Below, piece after piece: positions 33,116-42,263 of a stretch of DNA of 64,000 bases (its first letter is position 1; the number at the start of each line of letters is the position of its first letter). The position numbers were made by a program, and so were the translations under genes. This DNA is from Acidobacteriota bacterium (GTDB taxonomy: Bacteria; Acidobacteriota; Blastocatellia; UBA7656), in NCBI GenBank assembly GCA_016201275.1, contig JACQDB010000125.1, positions 23,110-87,109 on the forward strand, read 5' to 3'. The notes beneath the pieces are model-generated. The model did no database searches. It saw only the letters and a list, made by a program, of their open reading frames with translations, and had not been told where the DNA came from.

Positions 33116-35155
33116 ATGAAAGCTTTCCGTAGGCACAGAACTTTCGCTGATCGGGTTAGCGGATTCGGCAAAGGGATTTCGGCGGCATTTTTTACGCGCC
33201 TGCTGGCGCTCTGCGCTTTGACGTTGCTCATCAATACCAGCGCCTTTGCCGGGGACGATTTGCCCGACTGGTTTCGCCAGGCGGCGAAATCCACTCCCTC
33301 CGTCTATGCCAAAGATGTTCCGGCAGTCGTGCTATTAAACGAACGCACCGTCAAGGTGGACGAAGAAGGCAAGATTACCACTTATGAACGCTATGTCATG
33401 CGGGTGCTGACTATGGAAGGTCGCCGCGAAGCGCATGGCTTGGCGACCTATACGACCGATTCCGGCAAGGTCAAAGAGATGCGCGGCTGGTTGCTGCGGC
33501 CTTCCGAAGAGGTTAAAAAATATGGCAAAGACCAAATTCTTGACATCGCGCTGGACAGCAACGATGTCTTTAACGAAGCTCGCGCCAGAGTCATAGAGGC
33601 AAGGGATGAAGCCGAAGTTGGCGCGGTCTTTGGCTATGAATACACTTCCGAAGAGCGCTCGGTGTTTACTCAGTTCGATTGGGACTTTCAAGATCGTATG
33701 CCGGCGCTGGTGTCGCGTTTTATCATGAATCTGCCCGCCGGTTGGCGTGCCGAAAGCGTCACCTTCAATCACGCCAAAATAGAAGCCAATGCGAACGGCT
33801 CAAATTATACCTGGGAATTGCGCGACCTTGCGCCCATCGAACCCGAACCCGCCAGTCCGCGTGTCACCAGTCTTGCGCCGCGCCTTGCGGTCAGTTATTT
33901 TCCCGCCGCCAATGCCAAAGCCGCTATCGGCAAATCGTTCGAGAAGTGGTCTGAGGTATCGCGCTGGCTCTTTGAGTTGAGCGATTCGCAAGCGGTCGCC
34001 GATAACGCGATGATCGCCAAAGTCCGCGACTTGACCGCCAACGCCAAAACCGAATTGGCAAAAATTCAAGCCATCGGTCGCTTCGTGCAAGGCGTCAATT
34101 ATGTTTCGATTCAAACCGGCTTGGGACGCGGCGGCGGGTATCGTCCGCATTCCGCCATAGACGTTTTCAATAAGTCTTACGGCGATTGCAAAGACAAAGC
34201 CAATTTGATGCGCGCTTTGTTGAAAGCGCTGGGCATTCCGTCTTATCTGGTGAGCATTTATTCGGGCGACCCGACCTATGTGCGCGAAGAGTGGCCGTCG
34301 CCGCAGCAGTTCAATCACTGCATCATCGCTGTTAAAGTCAGCGACGAGACCAAAGCCGCCACCATCGTTACGCATCCTCAGCTTGGTCGTTTATTAATTT
34401 TCGACCCGACCGATGACAACACCCCCGTAGGCGATTTGCCCGATCACGAGCAGAACAGTTTGGCTTTGATAGTTGCCGCCGATGCCGGGGCGTTGTTGCG
34501 TATGCCCAGCACGCCGCCCGAAGCCAATCGCATGGAAAGACAGGTGGAAGCAATCTTGGGGGCCGACGGTTCGCTCAACGCCAAAGTGTTGGAGCGCACC
34601 GCCGGACAAGCGGCGGTCAACGAGCGGCAGGCCTTTCGCCGTCTATCGAAGCCCGATTATTTGAAGATGATCGAGCGCTGGATTACGCGAGGCGCTACGG
34701 GGGCCAGCGTTTCCAAAGTTGACCCACTGGACAACAACGCGGAAGGCAAGTTTGCGCTCAACGTAGAATTTACCGCAGCCCGTTATGCACAAGTGATGCA
34801 AGGGCATTTGCTGGTCTTCAAACCGACCATCGTCTCGCGCCGCGAGTCGTTGTTTTTAACCGAAGGCTTACGAAAACATCCGGTCATGCTCAACGCCCAC
34901 GCCTATACGGAAACTGTAAAAGTGAAACTGCCCGATGGCTTCGTCGTGGATGAAATTCCCGATGCGGTGAAGATGGACACGCCGTTTGGCAATTATGCGA
35001 CGAGTTACGAAGTCAAAGACGGCACGTTATATTTTACTCGCAGTCTAGTGGTGCGCGGCGCTACCATTCCGGTAAGCGACTATGAAAAAGTGAAACACTT
35101 TTACTCGCTGATCTATGCCGCTGAACAAGCGCCGATTGTTTTAGCGAGGAAGTAA
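33116..35155 (+). CDS. DUF3857/transglutaminase-like exported protein
   Basis: The product is 679 residues from ATG 33116 (AAAAGGA 8 nt upstream). After a signal peptide (to about TSAFAGDD) comes DUF3857 (KVDEEGKITTYERYVMRVLT), then a transglutaminase-like domain with the triad visible: YGDCKDKANLMRALLKALGI (Cys near 358), FNHCIIAV (His near 401) and IFDPTDDNTPVG (Asp near 428). A C-terminal DUF3858 domain completes it. Such proteins are periplasmic cysteine peptidase or transglutaminase homologues of unknown substrate. The gap to the paralog upstream is 67 bp, with one promoter for both. Confidence 0.9.
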   Translation: MKAFRRHRTFADRVSGFGKGISAAFFTRLLALCALTLLINTSAFAGDDLPDWFRQAAKSTPSVYAKDVPAVVLLNERTVKVDEEGKITTYERYVMRVLTMEGRREAHGLATYTTDSGKVKEMRGWLLRPSEEVKKYGKDQILDIALDSNDVFNEARARVIEARDEAEVGAVFGYEYTSEERSVFTQFDWDFQDRMPALVSRFIMNLPAGWRAESVTFNHAKIEANANGSNYTWELRDLAPIEPEPASPRVTSLAPRLAVSYFPAANAKAAIGKSFEKWSEVSRWLFELSDSQAVADNAMIAKVRDLTANAKTELAKIQAIGRFVQGVNYVSIQTGLGRGGGYRPHSAIDVFNKSYGDCKDKANLMRALLKALGIPSYLVSIYSGDPTYVREEWPSPQQFNHCIIAVKVSDETKAATIVTHPQLGRLLIFDPTDDNTPVGDLPDHEQNSLALIVAADAGALLRMPSTPPEANRMERQVEAILGADGSLNAKVLERTAGQAAVNERQAFRRLSKPDYLKMIERWITRGATGASVSKVDPLDNNAEGKFALNVEFTAARYAQVMQGHLLVFKPTIVSRRESLFLTEGLRKHPVMLNAHAYTETVKVKLPDGFVVDEIPDAVKMDTPFGNYATSYEVKDGTLYFTRSLVVRGATIPVSDYEKVKHFYSLIYAAEQAPIVLARK

Positions 35156-35301
35156 TCACGCGGCGTTACCTTGCTGCGTGAGAGGCGAGAATGGCTGGTG
35201 CAAAATATCGCCCTGACGAATCGAGGTGGAATAATTTCGATGAAGGATACATCAATACCGGAAGCGGATTGGAAAATCTGGCGGTGGCTGAAGAATTCGC
35301 C

Positions 35302-35431
35302 CTAGAGCGGTTTTGGTTTGAGATTACGGAAACCTCAAACCCGTTGAGCGGCGGTCGAAGACCTTCGCACGGTCGAAGACCGCTGCTCAACCATAGGGGG
35401 TTCCGTACACACTTATGCAAACCGCTCTAGG
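35302..35431. mobile_element. 130-bp MITE-like element
   Basis: Terminal inverted repeats CCTAGAGCGGTTT (35302-35314) and AAACCGCTCTAGG (35419-35431) enclose a nested hairpin, GTTGAGC.GCGGTCGAAGACC against GGTCGAAGACCGC.GCTCAAC. CTAG ends are typical of IS630-type MITEs (from memory). It directly abuts a 24-bp duplicate of the M14 peptidase gene. Confidence 0.5.
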
Positions 35432-35812
35432 TTTGGTGTCGCCACATGGGATTGATGGCCCCTGTTCTTTTTTAAGATGAACCCCCAAGGGGCGCTCAAT
35501 TCCTTTGCCTCGTGCCTGTTCAACAATCGGTACAGGGTTGTCTCCGTATCCAATAAGACGACCTCCATCAAGCCCCACCCACGGACCGGCATATTCACTT
35601 TGAGGCTCGGCAATCCAAGCCATCTCACGCGAACGGTCAATGTAAGGCCAGCGTGATTTGCGAATTTCCGGCAAGGTTCTTTCCTGCATAACCGTTGACT
35701 CCCCGTGCCAGTGTAAGACGAAACGCCGGTCACTGAAAAATAGAAAACTATTGGGGAAAAAGCGCGGCAAGCGAGCCTGCAACATCACTCTCTGCCGCAC
35801 TTCATGCGTCAA
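35387..35812 (-). CDS. DUF5678-type protein with replaced C-terminus
   Basis: The frame gives 141 residues. SREMAWIAEPQSEYAGPWVG, then LDGGRLIGYGDNPVPIVEQA and RGKGIERPLGVHL is a clear DUF5678 domain (about residues 60-110). The last ~25 residues are read from the duplicated M14 fragment and the MITE end, so the native C-terminus and any downstream partner have been lost. The first ~50 residues (LQARLPRFFPNSFLFFSDRR) are of uncertain reality. It lies directly after the M14 gene, only 10 bp from its stop codon. Probably a decayed cassette. Confidence 0.55.
   Translation of the reverse strand: MTHEVRQRVMLQARLPRFFPNSFLFFSDRRFVLHWHGESTVMQERTLPEIRKSRWPYIDRSREMAWIAEPQSEYAGPWVGLDGGRLIGYGDNPVPIVEQARGKGIERPLGVHLKKEQGPSIPCGDTKPRAVCISVYGTPYG
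35431..35455 (-). pseudogene. duplicated fragment of the M14 peptidase gene
   Basis: GTTTGGTGTCGCCACATGGG followed by ATTG at 35431-35454 is identical to 35947-35970 inside the M14 peptidase gene and encodes the same peptide, NPMWRHQT, followed here by a stop. It lies on the far side of the DUF5678 gene, next to the MITE. Confidence 0.65.
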
Positions 35813-35822
35813 TAAAACTCAA

Positions 35823-38800
35823 TCACTGCTGGTTATCCTCGTTGATGCCAGCGGCAGCCGGTGGGCGAGCGCCTTTATCGCTGACGCCAGCATCGAGGTG
35901 GTTGAAATTCAAGGCGGCGTTGAACAGCAAAAAGAATTCGCCTTGGGTTTGGTGTCGCCACATGGGATTGGTGGCGAACAGCACGACGTGGCCTTTGCCT
36001 ACGGGAACGTCTATGACGGCGGGTCGGCTTACCAGTTCGCTGCCGCCCGCCAGCATTCCGCTGACCAACAAATTTCTTTCATCCGGGACGAAACGCAAGA
36101 CCACACGCGGACGCATATTCGGTGGCGGCAGCGCTGCCGCGAATTGGCGAAACTCTTCGGGTATGCCGTCAGGGCTTGGCGCTTGCGGTTTTAATACTGG
36201 CGGCTGCGGCATCCCTTGAACAATGTCCGGGTCGGTCTTCGAGCCGCGACCGGAAACTCTGTCGCCGCCGCCTGCACCAACTTGAGCGCCGCCACCGCCA
36301 CCACCACCAGCGCCAGCGAAGCCGCCAATACTGCCGACATTGAACAACGGCGCGCTGCTGAAATAGATCGCCAATGAATCGTCGTAGCCGTAAGCTATGG
36401 GACTCTTCTTATCAGTAAACGTGGCGTTGAATACAGAGCCTTGCGCTACGAGTTGCCGCGCCGGTTGAATCGTCACGCCCGAGGTGATGCCGTAATCAAT
36501 GGTCAAACTTGCCATCGTGGTGATTGGCACGAACAAGCCGCCGTCTTCGATGAAGCGTTGCAGATTGGCCATGCCTTTCAACTCTATGCCGCCGCGCATA
36601 TCGTTGGTGGTGTCTGGCGACATCCCTAAATTCGGCGTCAGGTCGGACTTCATCCAAGGAATCGGGTCGCCGGTTTTCGGCAGGCCATTGACGATGGTCT
36701 GCGCCGTGCCGCCGACCGGCGGAAAAATAATCACATCGTATTTGTCGCGCAGGCTCAACGTATCACGAATTTCATGCACGGAGATGTACTTGTACGGAAT
36801 GCCATACTTGTCGAATTCAATTCGAAACCAGCCTTCATTCTGGGTGTTCGTCCAAGTGTGCAAAATCGCTATACGCGGTACGGCCAGTTCATGCGTTTTT
36901 ACTTCGGGCGCTTTATCCACAGCGGTCGCCGTCAAACCTAAATCACTCACCGCCGCTTCAAGCTGTTGGCGCAAACCCGTCGCGTTGCCTTCAGACTTGA
37001 TGATGAAAGAGCCTGCGTTGAATTGGCGGTCGCCGATTTTGAAGCTGTCTTCGGCGGCCAGCATCTTGACGTTCGGCAATTTGTAACGCAGCGTCATCAA
37101 CGTATTGTCGGTGTTGTGATTGATGACGAAAGCGGCGGTGTGCGCGCCTTCCAACTTGCCTTTCACTTTGGCGTCGCTGGTCAACATCACCATAGGCGCG
37201 TTCAGCACGCTCTTGTCGGTGACGCGAATGGTTTTGACATTCCGCATAGCGCCGAGCGTCCAGCCGGTGTCGTCATAAGGGCGCGGGTCGTTGACGTTGT
37301 AATACTGGGTGTCGAGCATCATATCGGCCATGCGCGAATAGGGCTGATCCATGCGTATGAGGTAAGACCCCGCCGGATATTTCTTGCCCAAGACCTCGAA
37401 CTCTTTGGTCGCGGTGTTGACTTCAACGCCCATCAAGCGCAGCAGGTTAACCATGTCCGCCGCTTCAACCGGGCGCGTGTCGTTGCCCGGTATGACGTAG
37501 GCATAAGGGCCTTCATTGGTGGCTTTCAAAATCGAGCGCTTGCTCTTGATATAAAAATTTTTGAGGAAGCGGTCTTTTTCGTTAGCGACTTCATTCATGG
37601 CAAACAGTATGGCCGATTGCTGCATATTGATGTTGTTGCGTATGGACCAGTTGACGCGGGCGAACGGCGGATTCGGGCGATACCAATCACGCGCTGCTTG
37701 CGCCCCGACATTGCGTATGCCGGTGTCTGCGCCGTTGCCGCCAAAGGTCTCGTAAAAACGGCCTATCGAATTATGCCCGTTGGCAACATAGAACATATAA
37801 TTCGGTGCCCAGCCATCATAAAACCCATGCGTCCAGACGCCCGGCACGCCGCGCTTGGTCATCTCTTCAATCTCTTTGTAAGCCAGCGCGTGCCATTCAT
37901 CAATCACCAACGGGTCAAGCCAGGCGTTGTACGGGCCAGTGCCTGTGGAGGTGTAGAGGAACGGCACAGACTCGTGCAAATCATGCAGCACCTGCGGGTG
38001 ATATTCCAGAAAGGTCTTCATCTGATTGCGCGACAACGCCAGCGCCATGCCTAAGCCGTCGCGGTTGTTGTCGTGCGCTACGTACTGGCCCCAGTACAAC
38101 AGATTCGGCGCTGGTTTATTGGGATTGGCTTTGCGGTAGTTGTAGATGTCCACCATCTTGTCGCGCCCGTCCACCTCCAGTGTAGGCGTAATCATCACGA
38201 TGACGTTTTTGCGAATCTCATTGATGAACGGCGAGTCTTCAACGGCAAGGCGATAGGCCAACTCCATCAGCATTTCGGGCGAGCCGGTTTCCGGAGAATG
38301 AATCGAACCCGAAGCCCAGTAAAACGCTTTGCCTTCTTTAATCAAGGCTTCGGCTTCGGCGTCGTTGATGCGGCGCGGGTCTGCGAGTTTGCCGGTGATC
38401 TCTCTGTAGCGGTCAAGGCGCGCCAGATTGGCTTCATCGCCGACCAGAATCAATAACTGCTCGCGGCCTTCTTCGGATTTTTCCGGGGCCGTAAAGACAC
38501 GCACACGCGGCGTGGCTTTTTCCAACTCACGATAATAGCGGTACTGGTCTTTGGTGTAGGTGAGTTTGTTGGGCGTGCCTATGGCATAGCCTAAGACTTT
38601 TTCCGGCGTCGGCACTTTGTCCGAAGCGGGCAGATGGTCAACCAGTTCGGTGAGAAAAAATTTCTCTGTGGTGTACTCTTTGATCTTTGCGGTGTAGGCG
38701 TCGTCCAGTTTTTGCGAGGCCGTGGGTTTGGCTTTGTCGGCCTTCTTTTGCGGCGGTTGGACGGCGTAGCCGATTACTGGAAAGGTGGTGAGCAGCACCA

Positions 38801-38843
38801 GGGCGCACGCTTGCCTGAGCGCAGATGAACGTCTTCGAGTCAT
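35823..38843 (-). CDS. M14 family zinc carboxypeptidase, large exported form
   Basis: The product is 1006 residues. ATG 38843 follows GGGAGGAGATT, a near-perfect ribosome site, and opens a signal peptide (ALRQACALVLLTTFPVIGYA). The N-terminal half is an M14 domain: GSIHSPETGSPEMLMELAYR (zinc HxxE near residue 180), VIVMITPTLEVDGRDK, HDNNRDG and LEYHPQVLHDLHES. The C-terminal half contains a flavodoxin/GATase-like region (DVIIFPPVGGTAQTIVNGLP) and ends with a domain around FATNPMWRHQTQGEFFLLFN. A Gly-rich loop (GGFAGAGGGGGGG) interrupts it near residue 885. Such proteins are secreted peptidases with unknown substrates. Confidence 0.9.
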   Translation of the reverse strand: MTRRRSSALRQACALVLLTTFPVIGYAVQPPQKKADKAKPTASQKLDDAYTAKIKEYTTEKFFLTELVDHLPASDKVPTPEKVLGYAIGTPNKLTYTKDQYRYYRELEKATPRVRVFTAPEKSEEGREQLLILVGDEANLARLDRYREITGKLADPRRINDAEAEALIKEGKAFYWASGSIHSPETGSPEMLMELAYRLAVEDSPFINEIRKNVIVMITPTLEVDGRDKMVDIYNYRKANPNKPAPNLLYWGQYVAHDNNRDGLGMALALSRNQMKTFLEYHPQVLHDLHESVPFLYTSTGTGPYNAWLDPLVIDEWHALAYKEIEEMTKRGVPGVWTHGFYDGWAPNYMFYVANGHNSIGRFYETFGGNGADTGIRNVGAQAARDWYRPNPPFARVNWSIRNNINMQQSAILFAMNEVANEKDRFLKNFYIKSKRSILKATNEGPYAYVIPGNDTRPVEAADMVNLLRLMGVEVNTATKEFEVLGKKYPAGSYLIRMDQPYSRMADMMLDTQYYNVNDPRPYDDTGWTLGAMRNVKTIRVTDKSVLNAPMVMLTSDAKVKGKLEGAHTAAFVINHNTDNTLMTLRYKLPNVKMLAAEDSFKIGDRQFNAGSFIIKSEGNATGLRQQLEAAVSDLGLTATAVDKAPEVKTHELAVPRIAILHTWTNTQNEGWFRIEFDKYGIPYKYISVHEIRDTLSLRDKYDVIIFPPVGGTAQTIVNGLPKTGDPIPWMKSDLTPNLGMSPDTTNDMRGGIELKGMANLQRFIEDGGLFVPITTMASLTIDYGITSGVTIQPARQLVAQGSVFNATFTDKKSPIAYGYDDSLAIYFSSAPLFNVGSIGGFAGAGGGGGGGAQVGAGGGDRVSGRGSKTDPDIVQGMPQPPVLKPQAPSPDGIPEEFRQFAAALPPPNMRPRVVLRFVPDERNLLVSGMLAGGSELVSRPAVIDVPVGKGHVVLFATNPMWRHQTQGEFFLLFNAALNFNHLDAGVSDKGARPPAAAGINEDNQQ

Positions 38844-38940
38844 AATCTCCTCCCTTGAATCAAGGTGGCGGAATCGGAAATTGCCAAGCAAGGAAAAGGT
38901 GAACGGTAGCGCTACGGAAAGCGACCAAAGCTTTTACTCA

Positions 38941-38974
38941 GTTTGCCTTTTACTTTTACCTTTTGCCTTTTTAT
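38941..38974 (+). repeat. heptamer-type C/T array upstream of the kinase
   Basis: TGCCTTTTACTTTTACCTTT then TGCCTTTTT keeps CC at 7- or 14-nt intervals. It lies 100 bp before the M14 start in a 560-bp divergent gap (38844-39409) with no other gene. Confidence 0.5.
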
Positions 38975-39188
38975 GAGTGAAGTGGTCGAGCACGCTCATG
39001 TCCGCGCCAGTGGAAGCACGGTCACGAACGCGCCCGTCTTGTGCCTAAGACTGAAAATGTTTTTCAGTGGTTACAAAATTTTTTTTCACGTCACAAATTT
39101 TTTTGGCGCAGCAAAATCCTGTCAGCCCTGACCACTTTTTGCAAGCCATAGACTTTCAGAAAAAGATTTCTTCTGCAACGATCTATAC

Positions 39189-39263
39189 GGGCGACCCTGC
39201 GGTGGTTGCCCCTTCTTGAAATTGCATGACTTTGGGGCAGGGGCGACCACCGCAGGGTCGCCC
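39189..39263. repeat. palindromic GGGCGACC repeat
   Basis: GGGCGACCCTGCGGTGGTTG then CCCC (39189-39212) is mirrored by GGGGCGACCACCGCAGGGTC then GCCC (39240-39263), with 23 of 24 positions matching and a 27-bp loop. Outer A/T-rich flanks are also loosely complementary. It resembles a REP-like element often seen between genes; 150 bp upstream of the kinase start. Confidence 0.7.
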
Positions 39264-39409
39264 ATACAAGGCTGCGGTTGATTGCTCCAGAAAAACATTT
39301 TCTTAAAAGCTATAGATTGACAACGCCTACGCCTACGCCTTAGCGTATTTACCCCATCGCATATCATCTATGAAGTTGGCCTCGCGCACGCGCACGACAG
39401 GTAAAATTT

Positions 39410-41842
39410 ATGTCCCTGGCAAGAGGAACAAAATTACAGCAATACGAGATTCTCGCGCCGTTAGGGGTGGGCGGGATGGGCGAAGTTTATCGCGCCCGCG
39501 ACACCCGGCTTAAACGCCAGGTCGCCATCAAAATTCTCCCCGAAAGCTGGACGCAGAATCCTTCGGCGGTCGAGCGCTTCATACGAGAAGCGCGTGCTGC
39601 TTCCGCTCTCAATCATCCCAACATCATCACCATTTTCGACATAGGGCAAAGCCACAACCTGCACTTTATGGCGACCGAACTGGTTGACGGTCACACCCTG
39701 CGCGACCACTTGAAACGAGCGCGGCTGCAATTATCCGAGACGTTGGAGATCGCCATTCAAATTGCTTATGCCTTAACTGCGGCGCACGCGGCGGGCATCG
39801 TGCATCGAGACATCAAGCCCGAAAATATCATGCTGCGGAAAGACGGCTATGTGAAGGTGCTGGATTTCGGCCTGGCCAAATTGACCGAGCGGGAAACTCG
39901 CACAGCCGCCGATGCGACAGCAACCTTGCTCAAAGCGGCAACCAATCCGGGGACGATTTTAGGCACGGCATATTATATGTCGCCCGAACAAGCTCGCGGC
40001 CTAGAGGTTGATGCGCGCAGCGACATCTTCAGTTTCGCCATAGTGGTGTATGAAATGGTTGCCGGAATGCAGCCGTTTTCCGGCGCGACCACCAGCGATG
40101 TCATCGCGGCGTTGTTGCAAACCGAACCGCCGCCGTTGTCGCAATGCGTAGCGGATTGCCCTGCGGAACTGGCCTGGAGCGTCGGCAAAGCGCTGCAAAA
40201 AGACCGCGACGAACGCTATCAAACCATCAAGAGTCTGCTCGGCGATTTGAAGCGCCTCAAACAGCGGCTGGAATTTGAAGCCGAATTGGCGCGAGTCAAT
40301 TCATCCAGCCATTCCGCCCTCAACGAAGCAACTAACGCAGCAAGCGGCACAAAGACGTTGGCAGAAGAACAGGTGACGTTGATTTTTCCGCCAAAGAATT
40401 TGCCGACCACTAACACGGCGCGTGCCGCTACGCGCAAAACGCGATTACGCAAAGCCATTGATTCGCTGGCGGTCTTGCCTTTGGTCAATGCCAGCCGCGA
40501 CCCCAACGCCGAATATCTTTCCGATGGCCTCACCGAGTGCATTATTAATTCGTTGTCGAAGTTGCCCAAGTTGCGCGTCGTGCCGCGCAGCACGGTCTTT
40601 CGCTACAAAGGCAGCGACGCCGACCCGCAGGAGATAGGCCGCGAGTTGGGCGTGCGCGCCGTGTTTGCCGGACGCGTTTTGCAGCACGGCGATTCCTTGA
40701 TTATCAAAACCGAGTTGATAGACATCGCGCAAGATTCGCATCTGTGGGGGGAACAGTATCGCCGCAAGATGACCGACATCTTTTCGTTGCAGGAAGAGAT
40801 TGCCGAAGACATCAGCGAAAAACTGCGTTTGAAACTCAGCGGCGAAGAGAAGAAGCGCTTGGTGAAACGCTACACCGAAAACACCGATGCGTATAAGGTC
40901 TATCTCAAAGGGCGTTATTTCGTGACCACCAAACGCACCGAAGCGTGGATCAAACGCGGCATCGAGCAGTTTCAACAGGCCATAGACCTGGACCCGAATT
41001 ATGCGCTGGCCTATTCGGGACTCGCCGATGCGTATGCTTTTCTGGCGTCGTCAACCGGCGGCTGGTCGCCGCGTGAAGCTTATCCGAAAGCGAGAGCCGC
41101 CGCGTTGAAGGCTCTGGCAATTGACGAAGCGCTGGGCGAAGCGCATAGCTCTTTGGGTTTTTATTACCTGCTTTATGAATGGAATTTTGCCGAAGCGGAG
41201 CGCGAATTCAAACGCGCCATCGAACTCAGTCCCCATTACCCGCACGCTCACGACGGCTATGGATTTTATTTGAAAGCCGTAGGTCGCCACCAAGAAGCCA
41301 TGCGCGAATGCTTGATGATTCAACAACTCGACCCGCTGTCGCCCTTCGCTCACGTCAGTCTGGGCTGGGCCTATTATTTTGCGCGGCAAGATGATCTTGC
41401 GGTGGCACAATGCAAAAAAGCTCTGGCGATGGAGCCTCATTCGGCCTTCGCCTATTGGATATTGGGACTCACTTATCTGCAACAGGGACGAGTCGAGAGC
41501 GCGATTTCGGCGCTCAGTAAAGCGGTGACCTTTTCCGATAGCGGTTTGGCTTTCGAGGCGCATTTGGGATTCGCTTACGCGGTGGCGGGCAAACGCGCCG
41601 AGGCCGAAGAGGTGTTGGCGGATTTGCAGGAGAACGCCGCACAGCGTTATGTGTCGGCTTATTATTTCGCCATCGTGTATCTGGGATTGAGTAATCAGGA
41701 CGAGGCGGTGAAGTGGTTGGAGAAGGCTTACGAAGAGCGCTCCGGTTTCCTGCCTTTCTTAAAAGTTGATCCGATAGTTGATGCTTTGCGCGCGCTGCCG
41801 CCGTTTACCAAATTGTTGCGCCGCGTCGGACTGGAAACCTAA
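39410..41842 (+). CDS. Ser/Thr protein kinase with TolB-like domain and TPR repeats
   Basis: The product is 810 residues. The kinase domain (about 10-285) is intact: LGVGGMGEVYRARD at 18-31, Lys41 in VAIKIL, HRDIKPEN at 132-139, DFG at 152-154 and GTAYYMSPEQARG. After a linker, residues 345-480 (SLAVLPLVNASRDPNAEYLS, DGLTECIINSLSKLPKLRVV) match the TolB-N/FlgO-like domain found in such kinases and in CadC-like regulators. About eight TPRs follow (YALAYSGLADAYAFLA, PHYPHAHDGYGFYLKAVGRH). No membrane helix is present, so it is cytoplasmic. This architecture is highly expanded in Acidobacteriota. Targets unknown. Confidence 0.94.
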   Translation: MSLARGTKLQQYEILAPLGVGGMGEVYRARDTRLKRQVAIKILPESWTQNPSAVERFIREARAASALNHPNIITIFDIGQSHNLHFMATELVDGHTLRDHLKRARLQLSETLEIAIQIAYALTAAHAAGIVHRDIKPENIMLRKDGYVKVLDFGLAKLTERETRTAADATATLLKAATNPGTILGTAYYMSPEQARGLEVDARSDIFSFAIVVYEMVAGMQPFSGATTSDVIAALLQTEPPPLSQCVADCPAELAWSVGKALQKDRDERYQTIKSLLGDLKRLKQRLEFEAELARVNSSSHSALNEATNAASGTKTLAEEQVTLIFPPKNLPTTNTARAATRKTRLRKAIDSLAVLPLVNASRDPNAEYLSDGLTECIINSLSKLPKLRVVPRSTVFRYKGSDADPQEIGRELGVRAVFAGRVLQHGDSLIIKTELIDIAQDSHLWGEQYRRKMTDIFSLQEEIAEDISEKLRLKLSGEEKKRLVKRYTENTDAYKVYLKGRYFVTTKRTEAWIKRGIEQFQQAIDLDPNYALAYSGLADAYAFLASSTGGWSPREAYPKARAAALKALAIDEALGEAHSSLGFYYLLYEWNFAEAEREFKRAIELSPHYPHAHDGYGFYLKAVGRHQEAMRECLMIQQLDPLSPFAHVSLGWAYYFARQDDLAVAQCKKALAMEPHSAFAYWILGLTYLQQGRVESAISALSKAVTFSDSGLAFEAHLGFAYAVAGKRAEAEEVLADLQENAAQRYVSAYYFAIVYLGLSNQDEAVKWLEKAYEERSGFLPFLKVDPIVDALRALPPFTKLLRRVGLET

Positions 41843-41887
41843 AGCGGGCAAGAATTTTTCGCCAACCAGAAAGTCTTCGGGCTTAGT

Positions 41888-41917
41888 TTGACAGGCCTGC
41901 AAAGGCTTGTGTATTCT
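41888..41917 (+). promoter_or_regulatory. sigma70-type promoter of rpsU
   Basis: TTGACA (41888-41893) and TATTCT (41912-41917) with an 18-bp spacer, 32 bp before the GTG start. It provides rpsU with its own promoter after the kinase gene. Confidence 0.68.
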
Positions 41918-41949
41918 ACTCGCTTACTTTATTTACTTGGAGGATGTTA

Positions 41950-42153
41950 GTGGCAAAGGTACAAGTTCACGATAACGAAAATATTGAAAGCGCGATTCGT
42001 CGCTTCAAACGTCAGGTCGCTCGCGAAGGCATCATCACCGATTCCAAAAAGCACGCCTTTTATCTGAAACCGGGCGAACGCAAACGCCTGAAGTCCCAAG
42101 TTGCTCGCCGCCGCGCCCGCAAGAGCATGAAGAAACGCCCGATGGATGAATAA
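41950..42153 (+). CDS. rpsU: 30S ribosomal protein S21
   Basis: The product is 67 residues. The GTG at 41950 is the likely start because GGAGG (41939-41943) is 6 nt away; the ATG at 41944 lies directly against it. The sequence AKVQVHDNENIESAIRRFKR, QVAREGI and the basic tail RLKSQVARRRARKSMKKR are typical bS21. S21 binds near the 3' end of 16S rRNA and helps initiation. It is not in the classical rpsU-dnaG-rpoD order; the neighbours are a kinase and a HEAT protein. Confidence 0.94.
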   Translation: MAKVQVHDNENIESAIRRFKRQVAREGIITDSKKHAFYLKPGERKRLKSQVARRRARKSMKKRPMDE

Positions 42154-42155
42154 AA

Positions 42156-42256
42156 TTGGTTCTTCGTTCCTAGTTCTTGGTTCCGTGTCGTGCTAATGAA
42201 TGTTCGCCGCAACTCGGTTTGAATGTGGAATCAAACACCAAGAACCAGTAACCAAA
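42156..42256. repeat. inverted pair of heptamer arrays (TTGGTTC / ACCAAGA)
   Basis: TTGGTTC TTCGTTC CTAGTTC TTGGTTC (42156-42183) faces ACACCAA GAACCAG TAACCAA (42236-42256), about 52 bp apart. The pair occupies the whole gap between the convergent rpsU and HEAT-repeat genes. Confidence 0.85.
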
Positions 42257-42263
42257 TCCACCA

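Noticed and set aside
35191..35430. 79-residue frame after the second DUF3857 gene
   Set aside because: Its second half is the MITE-like hairpin and its first half has no recognisable features or ribosome site.
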